Source: Amblyornis subalaris
Taxonomy: Eukaryota > Chordata > Aves > Passeriformes > Ptilonorhynchidae
Direction of reading: 5' to 3'
Assembly: GCA_018881555.1 (NCBI GenBank)
Contig: JACAXG010000014.1
Span: 8,593,927 to 8,657,926 of the forward strand
DNA: 64,000 bases
Position 1 is the first letter of the stretch. Each line of letters begins with the position of its first letter. The notes beneath the pieces were generated by a model, which ran no database searches, was not told the DNA's origin, and saw only the letters and a program-made list of their open reading frames with translations. The translations under genes were made by a program, and so were the position numbers. Positions 47,110-58,907 of the stretch are shown in pieces.

Positions 47110-47345
47110 GTAGGGGCTTCACATAAATCGTAGCAATTTGCTGGCTCTGCCACTCTAAATACTGTCTAATTATACCAAGTGCAGCATCTGACATTAATTT
47201 GTTACAGTGTGTGTGTGTATAGAGCACCAGACATTTTGGGGATGGATTTAAGAGCAGCCTTCAGATCTTTGCCCTTGCAATCCAGTCACAAACGGCTGCA
47301 TTTGGCCTCCTAATTACCTGCCTACATCGGAAAATTGGTTATTTT
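47110..47345. promoter_or_regulatory. AT-rich candidate element
   Basis: 'cataaatcgtagcaatttgc', 'ctgtctaattataccaag' and 'gacattaatttgttacag', followed by a short GT run (about 47203-47218), then 'cctaattacctgcctac', leading into the (ATT)n microsatellite. Confidence 0.28.
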
Positions 47346-47356
47346 GAAGTCTAAAA

Positions 47357-47403
47357 TATTATTATTATTATTACTTTTAATATTATTATTATTGTTATTA
47401 TTT
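47357..47403. repeat. (ATT)n microsatellite, interrupted
   Basis: ATT units fill 47357-47373 and about 47380-47403, interrupted by 'acttttaa' and one 'gtt'. The frames opened on both strands here (poly-Leu/Ile and poly-Asn) are artefacts of the repeat. Confidence 0.9.
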
Positions 47404-47639
47404 ACATCTACAATCACTTTACAGATGCAAAATTCAAGTCTGCATTCAGGCATCTTTGGGGGAAAAAAAAAGAAAAAGAAATATTGGTCCTCTTTGCTCC
47501 TAGCTGCCCTTTTCAGTCTCTGAGCCATAAAATAAGATTGACAGCGACTTCAAGACACCAGCAGCAAAGCGCAGGCCAGGTCACAAGCCTGCAGAGCACT
47601 CTGGAGGGGAGGATGCCTGGGAAGGAGTAGCTGGTGTGG

Positions 47640-47775
47640 ACTGAGCCGTGCGATGTCAGGTTTTTAACCAGCTTGCTGGAGCTCTTTGAGGATATTACTG
47701 CTTTGCTAGATAAGAGAAATTCAAGGGATGTGCTATACTTAGAGTTTCAAAACACACTTGGCATCAGTGCAGATC
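47640..47775 (+). mobile_element. Decayed CR1/L3-type LINE, N-terminal RT fragment
   Basis: One plus-strand frame reads FLTSLLELFEDITALLDKR over about 47661-47720, followed directly by NSRDVLYLEFQ (47721-47753). The family pattern for this region is CLTNLLEFFEDITKLLDKGNSVDVVYLDFQKAFD. About 30 consecutive codons remain in frame, which is unusual for such an old copy. After 'TLGIS' the similarity is lost. Only the part before the catalytic blocks survives. It has the opposite orientation to the 12, 18 and 25 kb fossils, so it is an independent insertion or lies on a rearranged segment. Confidence 0.85.
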
Positions 47776-47829
47776 AAAGCCGAATGGTGCAGGCAGCATC
47801 CCGGAATAGAAGGTGAAAGAGGGAAAAGA

Positions 47830-49394
47830 TTTGGAATTTACCGGGAGGAAAAAAAATACGCTGAAACCAACAGCACGAGGCTTCTGAGCTAAAAATAGCA
47901 AAGAAGGTATTAGCAGTGGCTCTGCACGCAGATTGACACTCGGCTCCACTTCCCAGCTCGGGGAAAAAGCTCCCTTCCAAGTGGGGAGATGCTCAAGGAA
48001 AGCACACTAGTCCCTGGAGAGTCCACTCCCGCAGCCTGGTTCCCCACTGAAACCAGTGGGGACCAGTGGGGTTTGGGCAACCCCCAGCAGGGTTTACTCT
48101 GTGTCAGCCTGTCCCCTCGGGCAGCCCATCCTGTCCCTGCCATGTCAGGTTATCTGTGCCCCAGCAGCAGCTGTTTCCAATCCCATAAACGGGAACAGTG
48201 CTGCTTTGTCAATTCCGACGGCCACGGCTTTTACACCGTCCCACTCTGCCCTGGGATGTGGAGCTGCCACCACCATAGTGGGGCTGAGGCGTTCATGTCC
48301 TCCACATGCCAGCACCCCGCTGCCCTGATGGAATCGCCTGGGTTTGGAGAGCCAAGGTGCCACACAGCAGCTGCTTCCTCAGCCCTTCCTCTTCCTCACT
48401 GCCACTTGGTGCTCATGGCAGTGGTGACAAATCTGCTCCTCGCCACCCAGGCTGGCTAGGGGAGCTCAGGGAGGGACAGGTGACATCCCTGTGTGGTACA
48501 CCTGGTCAGGGCTGTACCTTAAGACAAGCTTTCCTTACAATGTCGAGCCAGCAAGAAGGAATCACGTCCTTCAAACATGCTCTTGGAACATCACAGTTGT
48601 ATCATAAACCCGCAGCAGGGCCAGGAGTGCTGGGGGAACCCCTCTAAAGCATCAGCTGCTGGGTGACAGGGTTCAGCTGGGGGAGATCACAGCCAGGGAA
48701 AGTCCCATGTGAGTGATGAAGGAGTGAGGCTCCTATGAACAACTCCCATGGTCCTGGCTGTGTGATGGGGTGTTCCTTGTGGAGCAGCATGATTTGGGCC
48801 TGAAATGAAGGAGGAATTTGTCTCCTGCAATTCTCTTCCTGTCCCTGTCCTGCTCATGTGTTCGAAGGTGAAAGTCATTTTGTCCTCCCTGGGAGTGGAG
48901 GGAGCAGTATTTCTGAAGCACCTCAAGACATGGACTCCCTTCTCTAGGTAGGTACAATCAACCCTGCGAGGGGTGGCGGCAGGCAGGCCACACAGGACAC
49001 CCTAACTCCTGCCGTGCCAGAAGGAACGAGTCTGCTGGAGCAGGGGTGCCAGGGCTGCCACATCCCCCGTAGATCCTGGCAGCTCCTTTGGTGGCTGGGA
49101 AAGGACCTGGTCCCATACCCCTGCAGGATGCGAACACCTCCCCAAAAAGGGCTGCATCCCAGGGTGATGGTGTGTACGATTTCTGAGAGTGGGCATCCCA
49201 GGGTATCACTGAGGCAGACCCCATCCCAGGGGTGACAGCTCACCCTGCCACATGCCTGGCACTGGGGGTTGAGGCACAGCGCCTGTTCCCCGGGCTGAGG
49301 GGTGGGTGCTGGAGCGGTGCCGGGACCCAGCCGTGCCGGCCCCACCACGTGCCGCCGGGTTTCCTCTCGGCCGTGCCAGGCTCCTGCCAGCTGA
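47830..49394. other. Unique DNA, no gene seen
   Basis: No Ns here. Frames of 156 (plus) and 186 (minus) codons have no recognisable domain. The first 100 bases could hold further decayed LINE sequence after the 47.7 kb fossil. Confidence 0.5.
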
Positions 49395-49640
49395 GTTTGA
49401 GGTGAGGCATTAACACTGGTATCTCTGTTAATATTGCTATAAAGCAATAAAGGTAACTTGATTGCGGAAAGGCAGGGAGACCAGCGGGTTTGGAGCCGTT
49501 CCACAGTGCTGCTATTAGAAAGCTCGAAATGAGAGTTATTAAATTACTGCCAGGTACTGCAGGTTTTTCCTAACAGGGAGACTTCGGCTTGGCTCGGAAA
49601 CTTAAGTTCTGGCTTGTTCAGGTTAATTAAAAGAGAGCTG
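49395..49640. promoter_or_regulatory. Candidate conserved non-coding element
   Basis: 'ggcattaacactgg', 'gttaatattgctataaagc', 'gtaacttgattgcgg', 'gctgctattagaaagc', 'gagttattaaattactgcc' and 'caggttaattaaaagag'. This unique AT-rich island lies between GC-rich stretches with low-complexity frames. Confidence 0.42.
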
Positions 49641-52600
49641 GACATCTTCCAGGGCCTTGCTTCTCATTCCTGATGGCCACCCCCTCCCCTCTGAGACCTG
49701 GGTAGAGTGTGCCATGGACGCCCATGAGCATCATCCCACTGAGGGATGCTGAGGCATTAGGCATCAGCACTGAGCAGGGATGGCAGGCCAAGGAAGCCAG
49801 ACTGGATGTCCTGTGGGATAGTGACCTGAGTGTCACTTGCAGTCCCCTGGTGCCCTGGGATGCTGTTCCTGGACCCATGGAGCATGGCAGGTGCTGGGGC
49901 TGGAATCCCTGCCTTTTTCCCCAGGTAGGGGCCTCAGGAACCCAATATGGGCGGAAGCCAGAGGTGTTTGTGAAGCTCTGCATTTGCCCATTGCCCTTGG
50001 TCCCCAGCAAATTCCTGATTCCTTTATAGGGAAACCATGGGCAAGTACAGTACAGTGAGAGAGTGGCTGGTGGGAGGCAGGGGGCAGGCAGGCAAACAAT
50101 GCCCTCACTGTCCCTATTCCCACCCTTTTTATTGCATTGCTCTTGGCATCTGGCACTTTCTCACTGCTGCACAACTGGCACTTAGGGATTCATGTGGTCT
50201 CTCATCACAGAGAGCAGGAAATAGTGCAAACAGAGAAGAGAGAGCAATTTGGGCTGGGTTTGGAGAGGATTGCCTTCTCTGACCGGGAGCAATTTTCCTT
50301 TCACCTGTGTTTAGTCATCCCCACCACTGCTTTGACTCCTGCCTCAGCCTCTGCAGGTATTTTCCTGCTCCCTCATGGGGGTGATGGAAAGTTTTCAGCA
50401 GCCCCCTCTCCTTGCCCTGGAGCAGATCACCTGCAGAGTGCCCTTTGTGGGGCTGGGGGGTGCAGGCAGGTGGCTGTTCTGCTTGGTCCCCTCTGGCTGG
50501 GAACTACAAACAGAGGGGTTGGGGACTCAGGGCTGTGCTGACCCTCCCTCCTCCTGCCTGTCTTTGATTCCCTGGTGCTGGGAAGAGAGAAGAGGGTTTA
50601 CCCAGCAGTTCAGGCCATAAGAGTTCCCATTGTGTTCTTCCAGCATGGCTCTCTCTCGCTATGCTTCACCTCCAAACACGGAGAAGAAAGCCTGTGGCAC
50701 ACCTGAGTGGGGCTGAGCTGGGTCCCTCTTGGTTTGTCCTGCTGTCCCTGAGGAAACGAAAAGCAGCCAGGGATGTGCAGTGCCAGGAAGGTGCATCCCG
50801 CTGCCAATTGAGCACCCCAGGGAGGAGGGTATGGGCAGACCCACAAGTCGGCCGCCATGGTGGGGAAGGATCCTGTCTCCATCTCCTCCCCAAAAACAGC
50901 TTTGGGAGAGCAGGGAGGACTCCCAACCCTGCAACTCCATCCACCCCAAAATTTCCAGGTAGCAGAGAGTGCCCAGACTTGGGACCAACACCGTGGAAGG
51001 CCTGGGGCCAGTTGCCCTGTGTCTGAGCACTGAGGTCCCCAGCAGGATGCTGCTGGTGGTGGGTGAAGCAGGGTGCTGTAGCTGCTTCCTAGCCCCCAGC
51101 AGCACCCTCCCCTCTCCTGCCCTGGCCAGGCTGCCAGAGGTGCGGATAAACGCCGCTCACAGCTCTGTTAGTGACTCAACCCCCCAAAACACTTTTTGGA
51201 CTCATTTTCCCAGAGAGAGTTTAATGGGGTTTGTCGTGCCAAAACCCCAAGCTATGCCTCACTTTCATCCCCTAATGCAAGCCATATATCAAGAGACACT
51301 AACGGAGCAGGGAGGGTTTCTGACAAGGGGATCCTGGGAACAATCAGCCAATACCCCCCTCCCCAGCCCGCGCCCCCCTGTTTTGTGCATTCCTGGTAAT
51401 GTAAATAGAGAGGCAAGCGCTCACAGNCCTCCTCGGACCCGAGGAGCCGTCTGGGGACGGCGCCAGCAGCTCTGCTGTCAGTCTGCTCTTGGGGGCTTTG
51501 GCTGGTACCGTTTGAAGTGTCTCAAGTATCAGCGTCAGCGTTGTGCCCCTGGGGAGAGCATCCCCGGGGTCAGCAGTGCTCCCGCACTTCCCTGTTGCAT
51601 ACACTCAGCATTTGGGAGGTGGGAGGCTCGAGCTCAGCCTAAATAGTCCCTTTTCCCCCTGAAAAGCCATTCCTCCTGCCAAAATATCTTTCTTCCTAGC
51701 AAGCCATGAGATGAGGATGGAGGATGCAGCCCTGGTGCCGACAGCATCCTGAGGGGCCCTTGNGGTCCTGAGCCCCGCTGGGTAGCAGCTGCTGGGTCTG
51801 CCTCTTTCCATGAGCAGCCTGGGGTGCCTCCATCCCTTGGCTCTCGTGTAGGGGGAGATGCAGCTTCCTTGCTTCAGCGAGGCGTGGATGGCTGCTGCAG
51901 CAGATCAGGGTTCTCACACCCTATTTACTGCAGCATTGGGTCCTGGAAACCATGTGGTGGTTTGGCACTGGGCATCATCTCCGGGGTGGCTGGGTGCCCT
52001 TTCTGTGGTGTTTTATGGGGCATGGGAAAACTCAGAAAACTAACTTTTCTTAACTTAAACACCCATGCGTTTTCTTGCTGTGCGGTGTGGGATTCAGCTC
52101 TCCTGGAGGATGTTGGCTGTGTATGGCACTGTGTCACCTCGAAGGGGACCTGCAAGCCAGCCTGGACATGCAGTTTTGTTCCCATGAACTTCACTCATCA
52201 TCCCAGCAGAAACCCAAAGTTTCTCCAGGCAGGGCTGGGGAGCCCAAACCGGGCACACTTCATCCTTCTAAGGGAAAAAAAAATTCAAGCCAACAAGCCT
52301 CCCCTGGGAGAGATTCCAAAACAAATCTCAAGCCTGGCTCACTGCACAAAAGCAGGAAAGCTCCTGAAGGTTTTCCTTCAGCTTGTCTGGATGAGAATCC
52401 CCAGCAGCGTTGCAGCCAGGGCAAGAGACATGAGACCCAAGGTGCCACTGGTGCCAGTTCCTCACCCCCGGGACAGGAGGAGCTGACACAGCTGGGATCA
52501 TCTGGGTGCAGAGGAGGAGGTGCCAGCAGAGGAGATGCCAGGGAGGCTCATGTGCTGGGACGGGGGTGGGCACCGGCTGTGATGTCCTCACAAAGTCACA

Positions 52601-53399
52601 GGCCAGCAGGAGAAATCCCTGAGCTGAGCACTTTGGGACAGGCTGTGGAGCTGAGGGCCTTGGTGAGCACAGGCAGCCCCTGAGACCACGTCTNTCTGGG
52701 AGAAGCTCCGAGGAGAGAAGGAGCTGGGATGGTGGCAAGCAAGTGGGCTCAGGATGAGGAAGAGAGACCCCAATGGGAATAGGGACCCCTCGGGGCCACC
52801 TTCTTGTTCCCCAGCCTGCCAGGCAATGGGGACAGAGACTCAGTGGACTGCAGCTGCTCCCCTCCACCGCCCACGTGTCCCCAGCAAGGCTGTAAGGAGG
52901 TCTCCAAAGTGCGGAAGGGGTGTGATACCCCTGAGCTCCCNCATGACTCTGGTGGGTATCAGTAATTCAACCAAAGCCAGGGAGAGCAGGAGGAGGAGGG
53001 CTGCAATGTCCCCACACAGGAAACATAGGAAAGCTTGCTTCTGGCTGCAGTTGAAGCACTCATGGGGCAGGAATGGCACTGTACCAACTCGTGGCTGAAC
53101 CAAAGGTGTTCTGAGAAAATGCCGCTCAGCTCCATGCCAGTGAGGCGTGTCCCCATGTAGACACCTTGTCCCTGCGGAAGCCTTCCCCGGGGACCAGCCA
53201 CCAGATCAGAGTGGCACTGATCTGGCTGTCCCTGGCCTTGCCCTCTCCACGCACCCTCAGGGAATCCTGCCATGGGGCCGGTGATACTGGGTGGCCCTGG
53301 GGGACCCCAGGGAGCGCACGGGGGAGGGGATCTGCGCGGGGTTTATGTGCCGGGACCAGCCCTCGGCGGCCCTGAGCTTTACGAGGCAGCCGATGCGGC
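49641..53399. other. GC-rich unique DNA, no gene seen
   Basis: Contains the longest open frames of the window (225 codons at 50969-51646 with an internal N; 220 codons at 51824-52486). Both are Pro/Ser/Cys/Leu-rich, without domains, and overlapped by antisense frames of 90-180 codons. A weak AT-rich island lies at about 51150-51300. Confidence 0.55.
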
Positions 53400-53570
53400 T
53401 GCTTCCTTGCGAGCTGCAGCAATAAAGCTTGCCGGGGGGTCAGAGGTGATACCGACTGCTCTTAAGTGGCCAAAACTGGTGGTCTGTGATGGAAACTGAA
53501 CTTCTAGAGCCATAATCAGAAACAGCGGGGTTAAATTCCGATGGCTAAATACCGAGGACTTAGCCTAAAC
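53400..53570. promoter_or_regulatory. Candidate conserved non-coding element
   Basis: 'gcagcaataaagcttgccgg', 'ggtgataccgactgc', 'cttaagtggccaaaac' (NKX2-like AAGTGG), 'gagccataatcag', 'gttaaattccgatggc' and 'taaataccgaggac'. Unique, with no supported ORF. Confidence 0.38.
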
Positions 53571-54599
53571 ATCTCTCCCATCTTGCTCAGTCTGTCCCAA
53601 ACAGGATCCTGCAGTGTGTGGTTGTTTGGGCAAGGTCAGGCTGCTGGAGCGTGAGGTGTGTGTGCCGCATCTCCCCGCTGCCTTGGGATCAGACCTCACC
53701 AGGGCCACCGAATTTCCTCCATCTCGGTGCGCTGTTGCACTGGGTAAACACCTCTGCAGCGCTTGGGAAATCTGGAGCGACCTGCAAATGGATGCAGAGT
53801 TAAGCATTTGCTAGTTTCAGAGCTCTCCAAAGCGCCAGGGTGAGGTTGATGCTGGAAACCTGAGCCCTGTAATTGTATTTTTCTAACCAAGTGATATCTG
53901 AAGGGCTGGCTGGTTTGTTTGCGTGTTTGTTTGTAGGGCAACTATCAAAGGAGGTCTCGGCAGTGATGAACACAGCTTCTAAAAAAGGGCCTGCCCCGGA
54001 GCCAGCACCAACCCTTCTCCAGGTCGAGCCACTACACGTCCCCATAAGCATAACCCGTCCTACCAGTGGCGGCTCCAGAGGCATACCAGCATTCCCGCAG
54101 GAGCGGGGGATTGCCTGCCATGCCTGAAAACAGGTTCCAACATCGCTGAGCACTTCCAGGAGAACCCTGAGAAGGGCTCTCCGCAGGGGCCAAGCAGTGG
54201 GTGAGAAAGGATATGGCCAAAATGTGGTTGTGGAGAGGCAGAGGGAGCGGGGAAGTTGACAGAAGCAGGGCTAAGCAGATGCACCATCATATTTCCTCAA
54301 CTGGGGAAAGCTGACATACACATCCCTCCCCTCTAGACTAAGAAATGCAAAATGACCATGCATCATCCCAAGGTCGATGTGCCAACTATTGCACAGTCCT
54401 TGGAGAAGACCTGGCTGGACCTCTCATGGGCTGATTTCCCTGTCGGCCAACCCAGCAGGGAGGAGGGAAAATCCTCAACGGTATCCACTGCACAAAGCCA
54501 CCCCCATCCCAGCACGTGCCCAAGCATCCAGGCCCTGGTTTCTACCTCCAGGCTGTGTGAACAGCCACTACTCCCTGTGGCAGGAGGTTAGCAGAGGGC
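53571..54599. other. Unique DNA, no gene seen
   Basis: No supported gene. A short 'gtttgtttgcgtgtttgttt' run lies at about 53914-53933. The part just before 54600 may be unrecognisable upstream sequence of the LINE fossil. Confidence 0.5.
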
Positions 54600-55190
54600 C
54601 AGGCAGGCTGCTGAGTGTTAGCATCAGTGTGGTTTATTACACTCATTAATGATGTGGAGAAGGCAGCGTGTTAGCAAAAACGTGACATATTTAGGTTAGT
54701 TAAGGCTGAAGGACTTTGCTGCTGTGGGAAAGGATTGCACGAAGATATATGACATTCACCATGGGCCTGTGCGAGATGATGCATCTTGGATAGACTAATC
54801 AAGATAATTCACATATATTGTCCTAAATTAATTATAGCCACTAAGTACAAGCCCAACATGTCAATGCAGACAGCTCAATTAACAGCTCTTATTCAATATA
54901 TGCTGATGGTCAAAAGAGCAAAGAAAAGATTACAATGGGCAGAGAGCATGGAGCAAAGCACTGGAAATATTGCAGTACCACTGCTTAAATCAACATGGCT
55001 CTGCCAGCACGTGGAGGAGCAGAGGGCGAGGGTGATGGGCACAGGGCGGTGTGGAGAGAGGCTAAAAACGGACAACAAGGGACCTTCTTTAACCCTCTCT
55101 TCCTGACAACCTCTTAAAAACAGAATAGATCAAGTACATGAAGCAGATTTTTAAATAGCAAGGGAGAGGAGTGGGAAGAAAAGAGCTATT
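54600..55190 (+). mobile_element. Decayed CR1/L3-type LINE, C-terminal half of RT
   Basis: Plus-strand blocks in order: VLASVWFIT then LINDVEK (54642-54662, family VLGPLLFNIFINDLEK); an 'agcaaaaacgtgacat' relic of the FADDT region; MMHLG (54776-54790, family K.MHLG); VKRAKKRLQ (54909-54935, family VKKANRMLG); and TGNIAVPLLKST (54960-54995, family TENIMLPLYKS). Further on, 'acaacaaggg' at about 55073 fits the TRG block. Frames change several times and stops interrupt it. The spacing follows the CR1/L3 RT order from the palm through the thumb. No 3' UTR is recognised after about 55190. Although on the same strand as the 47.65 kb fragment, it is 7 kb away and covers a different part of the protein. 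Confidence 0.88.
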
Positions 55191-55897
55191 TTAGAAGGCA
55201 AGTACTATCTGGGTGGAGCAGAGCAGTGGTTCCCGTTCGTGCGGAGCAGTGACCCCAGGGCTCAGTGCCCCTGTGCCGGCCAGGGTGTGACTGTCCAAGG
55301 AGAAAAGGTGGAAAGAGGAGAAAGATGCACCCAGCTCTGTGTACAGGGGGTGAGACAAGGACTGATTGCTGCATCCTGGCTTGAGAAAGAATGTGGAAAA
55401 GTTTGAGAGGGCTCAGAAATATGGGAAACTGCCTTTGAGTGGGAGGCTGAGGCAGGCCCCTGTCTATTTTTCTGTCACAGCTGAGGTTACGATGTGACTC
55501 CACTGCAGTCAGCATGTGCCTCCATAGGGAAGGGATTTCTTCGAGTCAAAAACACATAATGAAACCCAGTGGCTGGGGCTAGAGCAGGTCTTGCACTGTG
55601 GCAGGAACTCGCCAGGGGCTGGGAAAGCTCTCTGTCCCCCACGCAGCCAAGGAGCTTCCCACAGCCTCGCTTCAGTCAGGGTCCTCTTCCCCGTGTTCTC
55701 AACAGGGAACCCTGACACCAGGTTCCCTGTGCCCTGAGGCAAAGGGTTTCATGCCTGAGCACAGCAATGGCTGTGGGAAATCTTTGGGCTGATTTCCCTC
55801 CTGTGAGACTCTAGCCAGCATCATGCAATCTCTTTTCATTCCTATTTCATGAGATGTGAATAATTAATGAGAAACACAATGCAGAGAGGATAAGATG

Positions 55898-55939
55898 AAT
55901 ATATATATGTATACATATACTCACACACACACATATATA
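55898..55939. repeat. Compound AT / CA microsatellite
   Basis: An (AT)n stretch grades through 'gtatacatatac' into (CA)n and back to 'tatatag'. Alternating purine-pyrimidine throughout most of its length. Confidence 0.88.
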
Positions 55940-56544
55940 GCATCAGAAATAATGGAAGCTCAAATATACAGGGAATGTTGTGGTACAGCAGCCGTGAAAA
56001 TGTGGGGTAAAGAGCAGGAGCACAACTGAGAGTCCTAAAAGGCAGGTGGAGGGGTTGAAGGGGAGTAGAGGATGGGACACAGATGCTGTCTCCTATGGCA
56101 GTAGGGACCCCCAGCCTCCCCAAGTGGCCCAGGAGCTCATCACAAGCAGAAGCATCTCCCGCAGCTCCTTCCCCAGAGATGTGCAGGAATGTGTGATGCC
56201 AAAGGGAGGGCCATGCCAAGGGCTACTCCTGCATCACCCTGGGGAAAGGGTGAGATCCCAGTGGGCACCTGTGCTGCAGTGGGAGGCAAAGCCCAAGGAA
56301 GGATGAGAAGCAGCATCTTTGGGTGCTGGGGTTTTGCATCCCTGACCAAACCACCCTCCGCAGCCTCTCAGCAGCCGCCCAAGCCCGTGCAGCCGTTCCT
56401 GTGTCTGTGTGCAGTTGAGCCTCTCACCATCCCTGGCCAGCAAACAGGCAACTGAATTGTATGTGTGAAACTCAGAGATTGTCCCTTCGACTGCACAAAA
56501 AATCCCATCACCTGCTGCATCCAGCTCCCAGCCACCGGCCAGGC

Positions 56545-56590
56545 CTGACGAGTGCTAATTGGCAGTCATTAATTAGCCTTCCAGCAGGCT
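56545..56590. promoter_or_regulatory. Short homeodomain-site cluster
   Basis: 'gtgctaattggcagtcatta' followed by ATTAGCC: three TAAT cores within about 30 bases, including TAATTAG. Confidence 0.28.
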
Positions 56591-57739
56591 CTCACCCTGT
56601 GGACTTGACAGAGCCCATTGCAACCTGCTGATGCAAGAAAAAAGCTGGTGTTCTCCTGCCCCATACCGACTGCTGGAGCCTGCCCTGAGGAGGGGAGAAT
56701 CCCCAGCGCCTCCCCAGTCTGGGAGATAGTGACAGGGAAAGGGATGACTCCCGCTGCCTTCCTGCAGTCCCCGCTCTCTGGGGTCAGGCACCGGAGTTGT
56801 GGAAAATCAGCTGTCTTCCATGAAGCTGCTCTGAGCTAACCCAGAATGATCCTGTGGTGCAGCCCCTCGGCTGCTTTTCCAGCCTGGAGCAGAGCCATGA
56901 CCATGGCAGAACGGAGGTGGGGCGTGGGGCAGATACAGGAGACAGGGAGAACTCGGAACGTGGCTGGTGATGTAGCTGTGGGTGATGGCTCCTGAACTCA
57001 GTCATCAGCATGGTCACACCTTCACTTGCTCAGGACATGGAGTGCTTTGGGAGACACCCAAAGCCCTGGCTCATGTTGCGCGAAATGAATTTGTAGGGTC
57101 TCCTGCACCCCAGCAGGAGTTGGCCCTCATGGCCCATCCTGATCCAAGGACTTAGCCCCTTGTAACAGCAGGGTCTATGCTGGCAGGGTGTGTGGGGTCC
57201 CTACAGGGGGGAGAGCAGGGATGCATGGCCACACACTCACTGTCACCTGCATCCCAGGCATGCCATGTGTCCTGGTGGCACTTGGAGCAATGCACATGTG
57301 GACTCCATGGTNCCCTCAACAGCATGTTCCCCGGGCAAAGCGTGTGGGGCCGTGCCTCAGCCATGAGCTGGCTTTGTGGTGGAACACAGATTTTGTTCAC
57401 TAGTCCTGACAGCCTGAGAGCGGGGTGTTTTCCTCCTCCTTGCCCGTGCCCTGGATTTCCAGCTTTTGAATTTGCTTCACCCCAAAAATACCCTATTATA
57501 AATAAACCCCCAGAAGTCCTTCTGTGCATGGTGTCCTGCTCAGTGCTGGTTCCCTTTTCCACTAGCCCATGCTCCCACCACAGCAGGGACCACGTGCCAG
57601 GTTGGCATCACAGCAGGACAAGGTTTGTCACCCCTTGGGTTCGCCCCATCCTGGCTGTACCTGCACCGGGGCTGGGGACAGGCAGGGGCGCCCGACGGCC
57701 AGTCCGGCCCATCCTGTCTTTTTTCCACAGTCGGTGGCT

Positions 57740-57990
57740 CCCATTTCCCAGGTCTAATTTATCACCTCACTTTTTATAAATGGGTCATTTCCCATCCCCA
57801 GCCCGAGAGACAATTGCGATGGGCCCTGGCACTGCGCCACGAGCTCCTTTCAACTTCATAGCGAGTTCATCAAAGGCCCGAGACACCATTTCCCCAAACA
57901 GTAAAAGTGTCAGGGAAAGAGGCGTGTTGGGAAGCTTCGGTGACAGCCAAGTGCTTAATTAGTGGTAATGCAGAGTTTACAGCCCCCCTC
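57740..57990. promoter_or_regulatory. Candidate conserved non-coding element
   Basis: 'gtctaatttatcacctc', 'ctttttataaatgggtc', 'gagacaattgcgatggg', 'catagcgagttcatcaaagg' (TCF/LEF-like ATCAAAGG), 'ccaaacagtaaaagtgtc' and 'gtgcttaattagtggtaatg'. Among the densest motif collections in the window. Confidence 0.42.
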
Positions 57991-58499
57991 GCTGCCTCCC
58001 CCCCGCCCCTTGTTTCTGGGAAGGGTGTGAAGGGTTAGACAGGTCTCTCTGCTGCTCGGTGACCCGTGATGTCCTCCAGCGACGTGGCGCTGGTGGAGGG
58101 GATGAGGATGTCCCAGCCTAGCTGCTGGGATGAGAAGGAAGAGGAGGAGAGATGTGCCCCTGTGGCACTAACTCAAGAGCATCCCCATCCCCTAGGTTCC
58201 ACAACCCACCCCAGCACCCACGGGTGCCCCGGCATACACTGGCACCCTCTTCTCCCTGGCTGTTGGGTGACTGGAGAGGATGTGGGAGAGGCCCAGTGCA
58301 AAGTCAGCAGTGGAAATGCTGTTTCCCACCCAGCCATCCTCATCCCAGTCACAATCATCTGGCTCCTGCGATGCCTTGCAGTCCCATGAGACCCAGTGGC
58401 AGGGCACCAGCCTGGGGCAGGGGCTGCGTATCACTGTCACATCCCTTTCATTCCTGTCTTTCCTCTCTCTCTTTTTCTCCAGAAATCACCTTCCTGCCT

Positions 58500-58680
58500 G
58501 TCACACTCCCTGCCTCTCTCCGGGCTGTTTTTAATCCTTTTGGCAACAGAGCAGCCGGAGCTGAGCATGGTGACTTTGGCGCTCAAAGACAGAGCATAAG
58601 TATTACCAGAGCTGATGGCATTACAGTGTTGGCACTCACTCTCTCACAGCTTCCCTAATAAAGCCTAACATCAGCCAGGA
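58500..58680. promoter_or_regulatory. Candidate conserved non-coding element
   Basis: 'ctgtttttaatccttttggc', 'tttggcgctcaaagac', 'cataagtattaccagagc', 'gatggcattacagtg' and 'ccctaataaagcctaac'. Unique DNA. The open frame through it has no recognisable domain. Confidence 0.33.
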
Positions 58681-58873
58681 CTTTTAGCCACAATGGTGCA
58701 TTTACCAGGGACTTCTCTCCGCTTCCCACAGCCGCCAGACCCATCCTCTCATCACTGACACCCCTGCAGGTCAAATTTTCCATCAGAAGTTGCCAAATAC
58801 AGGTAAGGATCAGAAAGAAAATCAGGAGATTTTGTGACATGATGCTTCATCCATTCTGTGCACGGGTGCCCAA

Positions 58874-58907
58874 GGGAGTGGATCACCATAGGGAGTGGAT
58901 CACTGTG
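58874..58907. repeat. Two-copy 17-bp tandem duplication
   Basis: gggagtggatcaccata (58874-58890) is followed directly by gggagtggatcactgtg (58891-58907), differing at three positions near the 3' end. Confidence 0.85.

Larger units (their letters stand above)
55191..57739. other. Unique DNA, no gene seen
   Basis: Apart from the AT/CA microsatellite and the small motif cluster at 56.5 kb, nothing is recognisable. The 200-codon plus frame at 57177-57779 contains an N and is mirrored by antisense frames. Confidence 0.5.

Noticed and set aside
47335..47528. Poly-Leu/Ile and poly-Asn frames
   Set aside because: Direct translation of the (ATT)n microsatellite.
50969..51646. Longest open frame of the window, 225 codons on the plus strand
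   Set aside because: Composition is Pro/Ser/Arg/Ala-rich with no domain, it contains an N, and antisense frames cover part of it. It fits a chance frame in GC-rich DNA.
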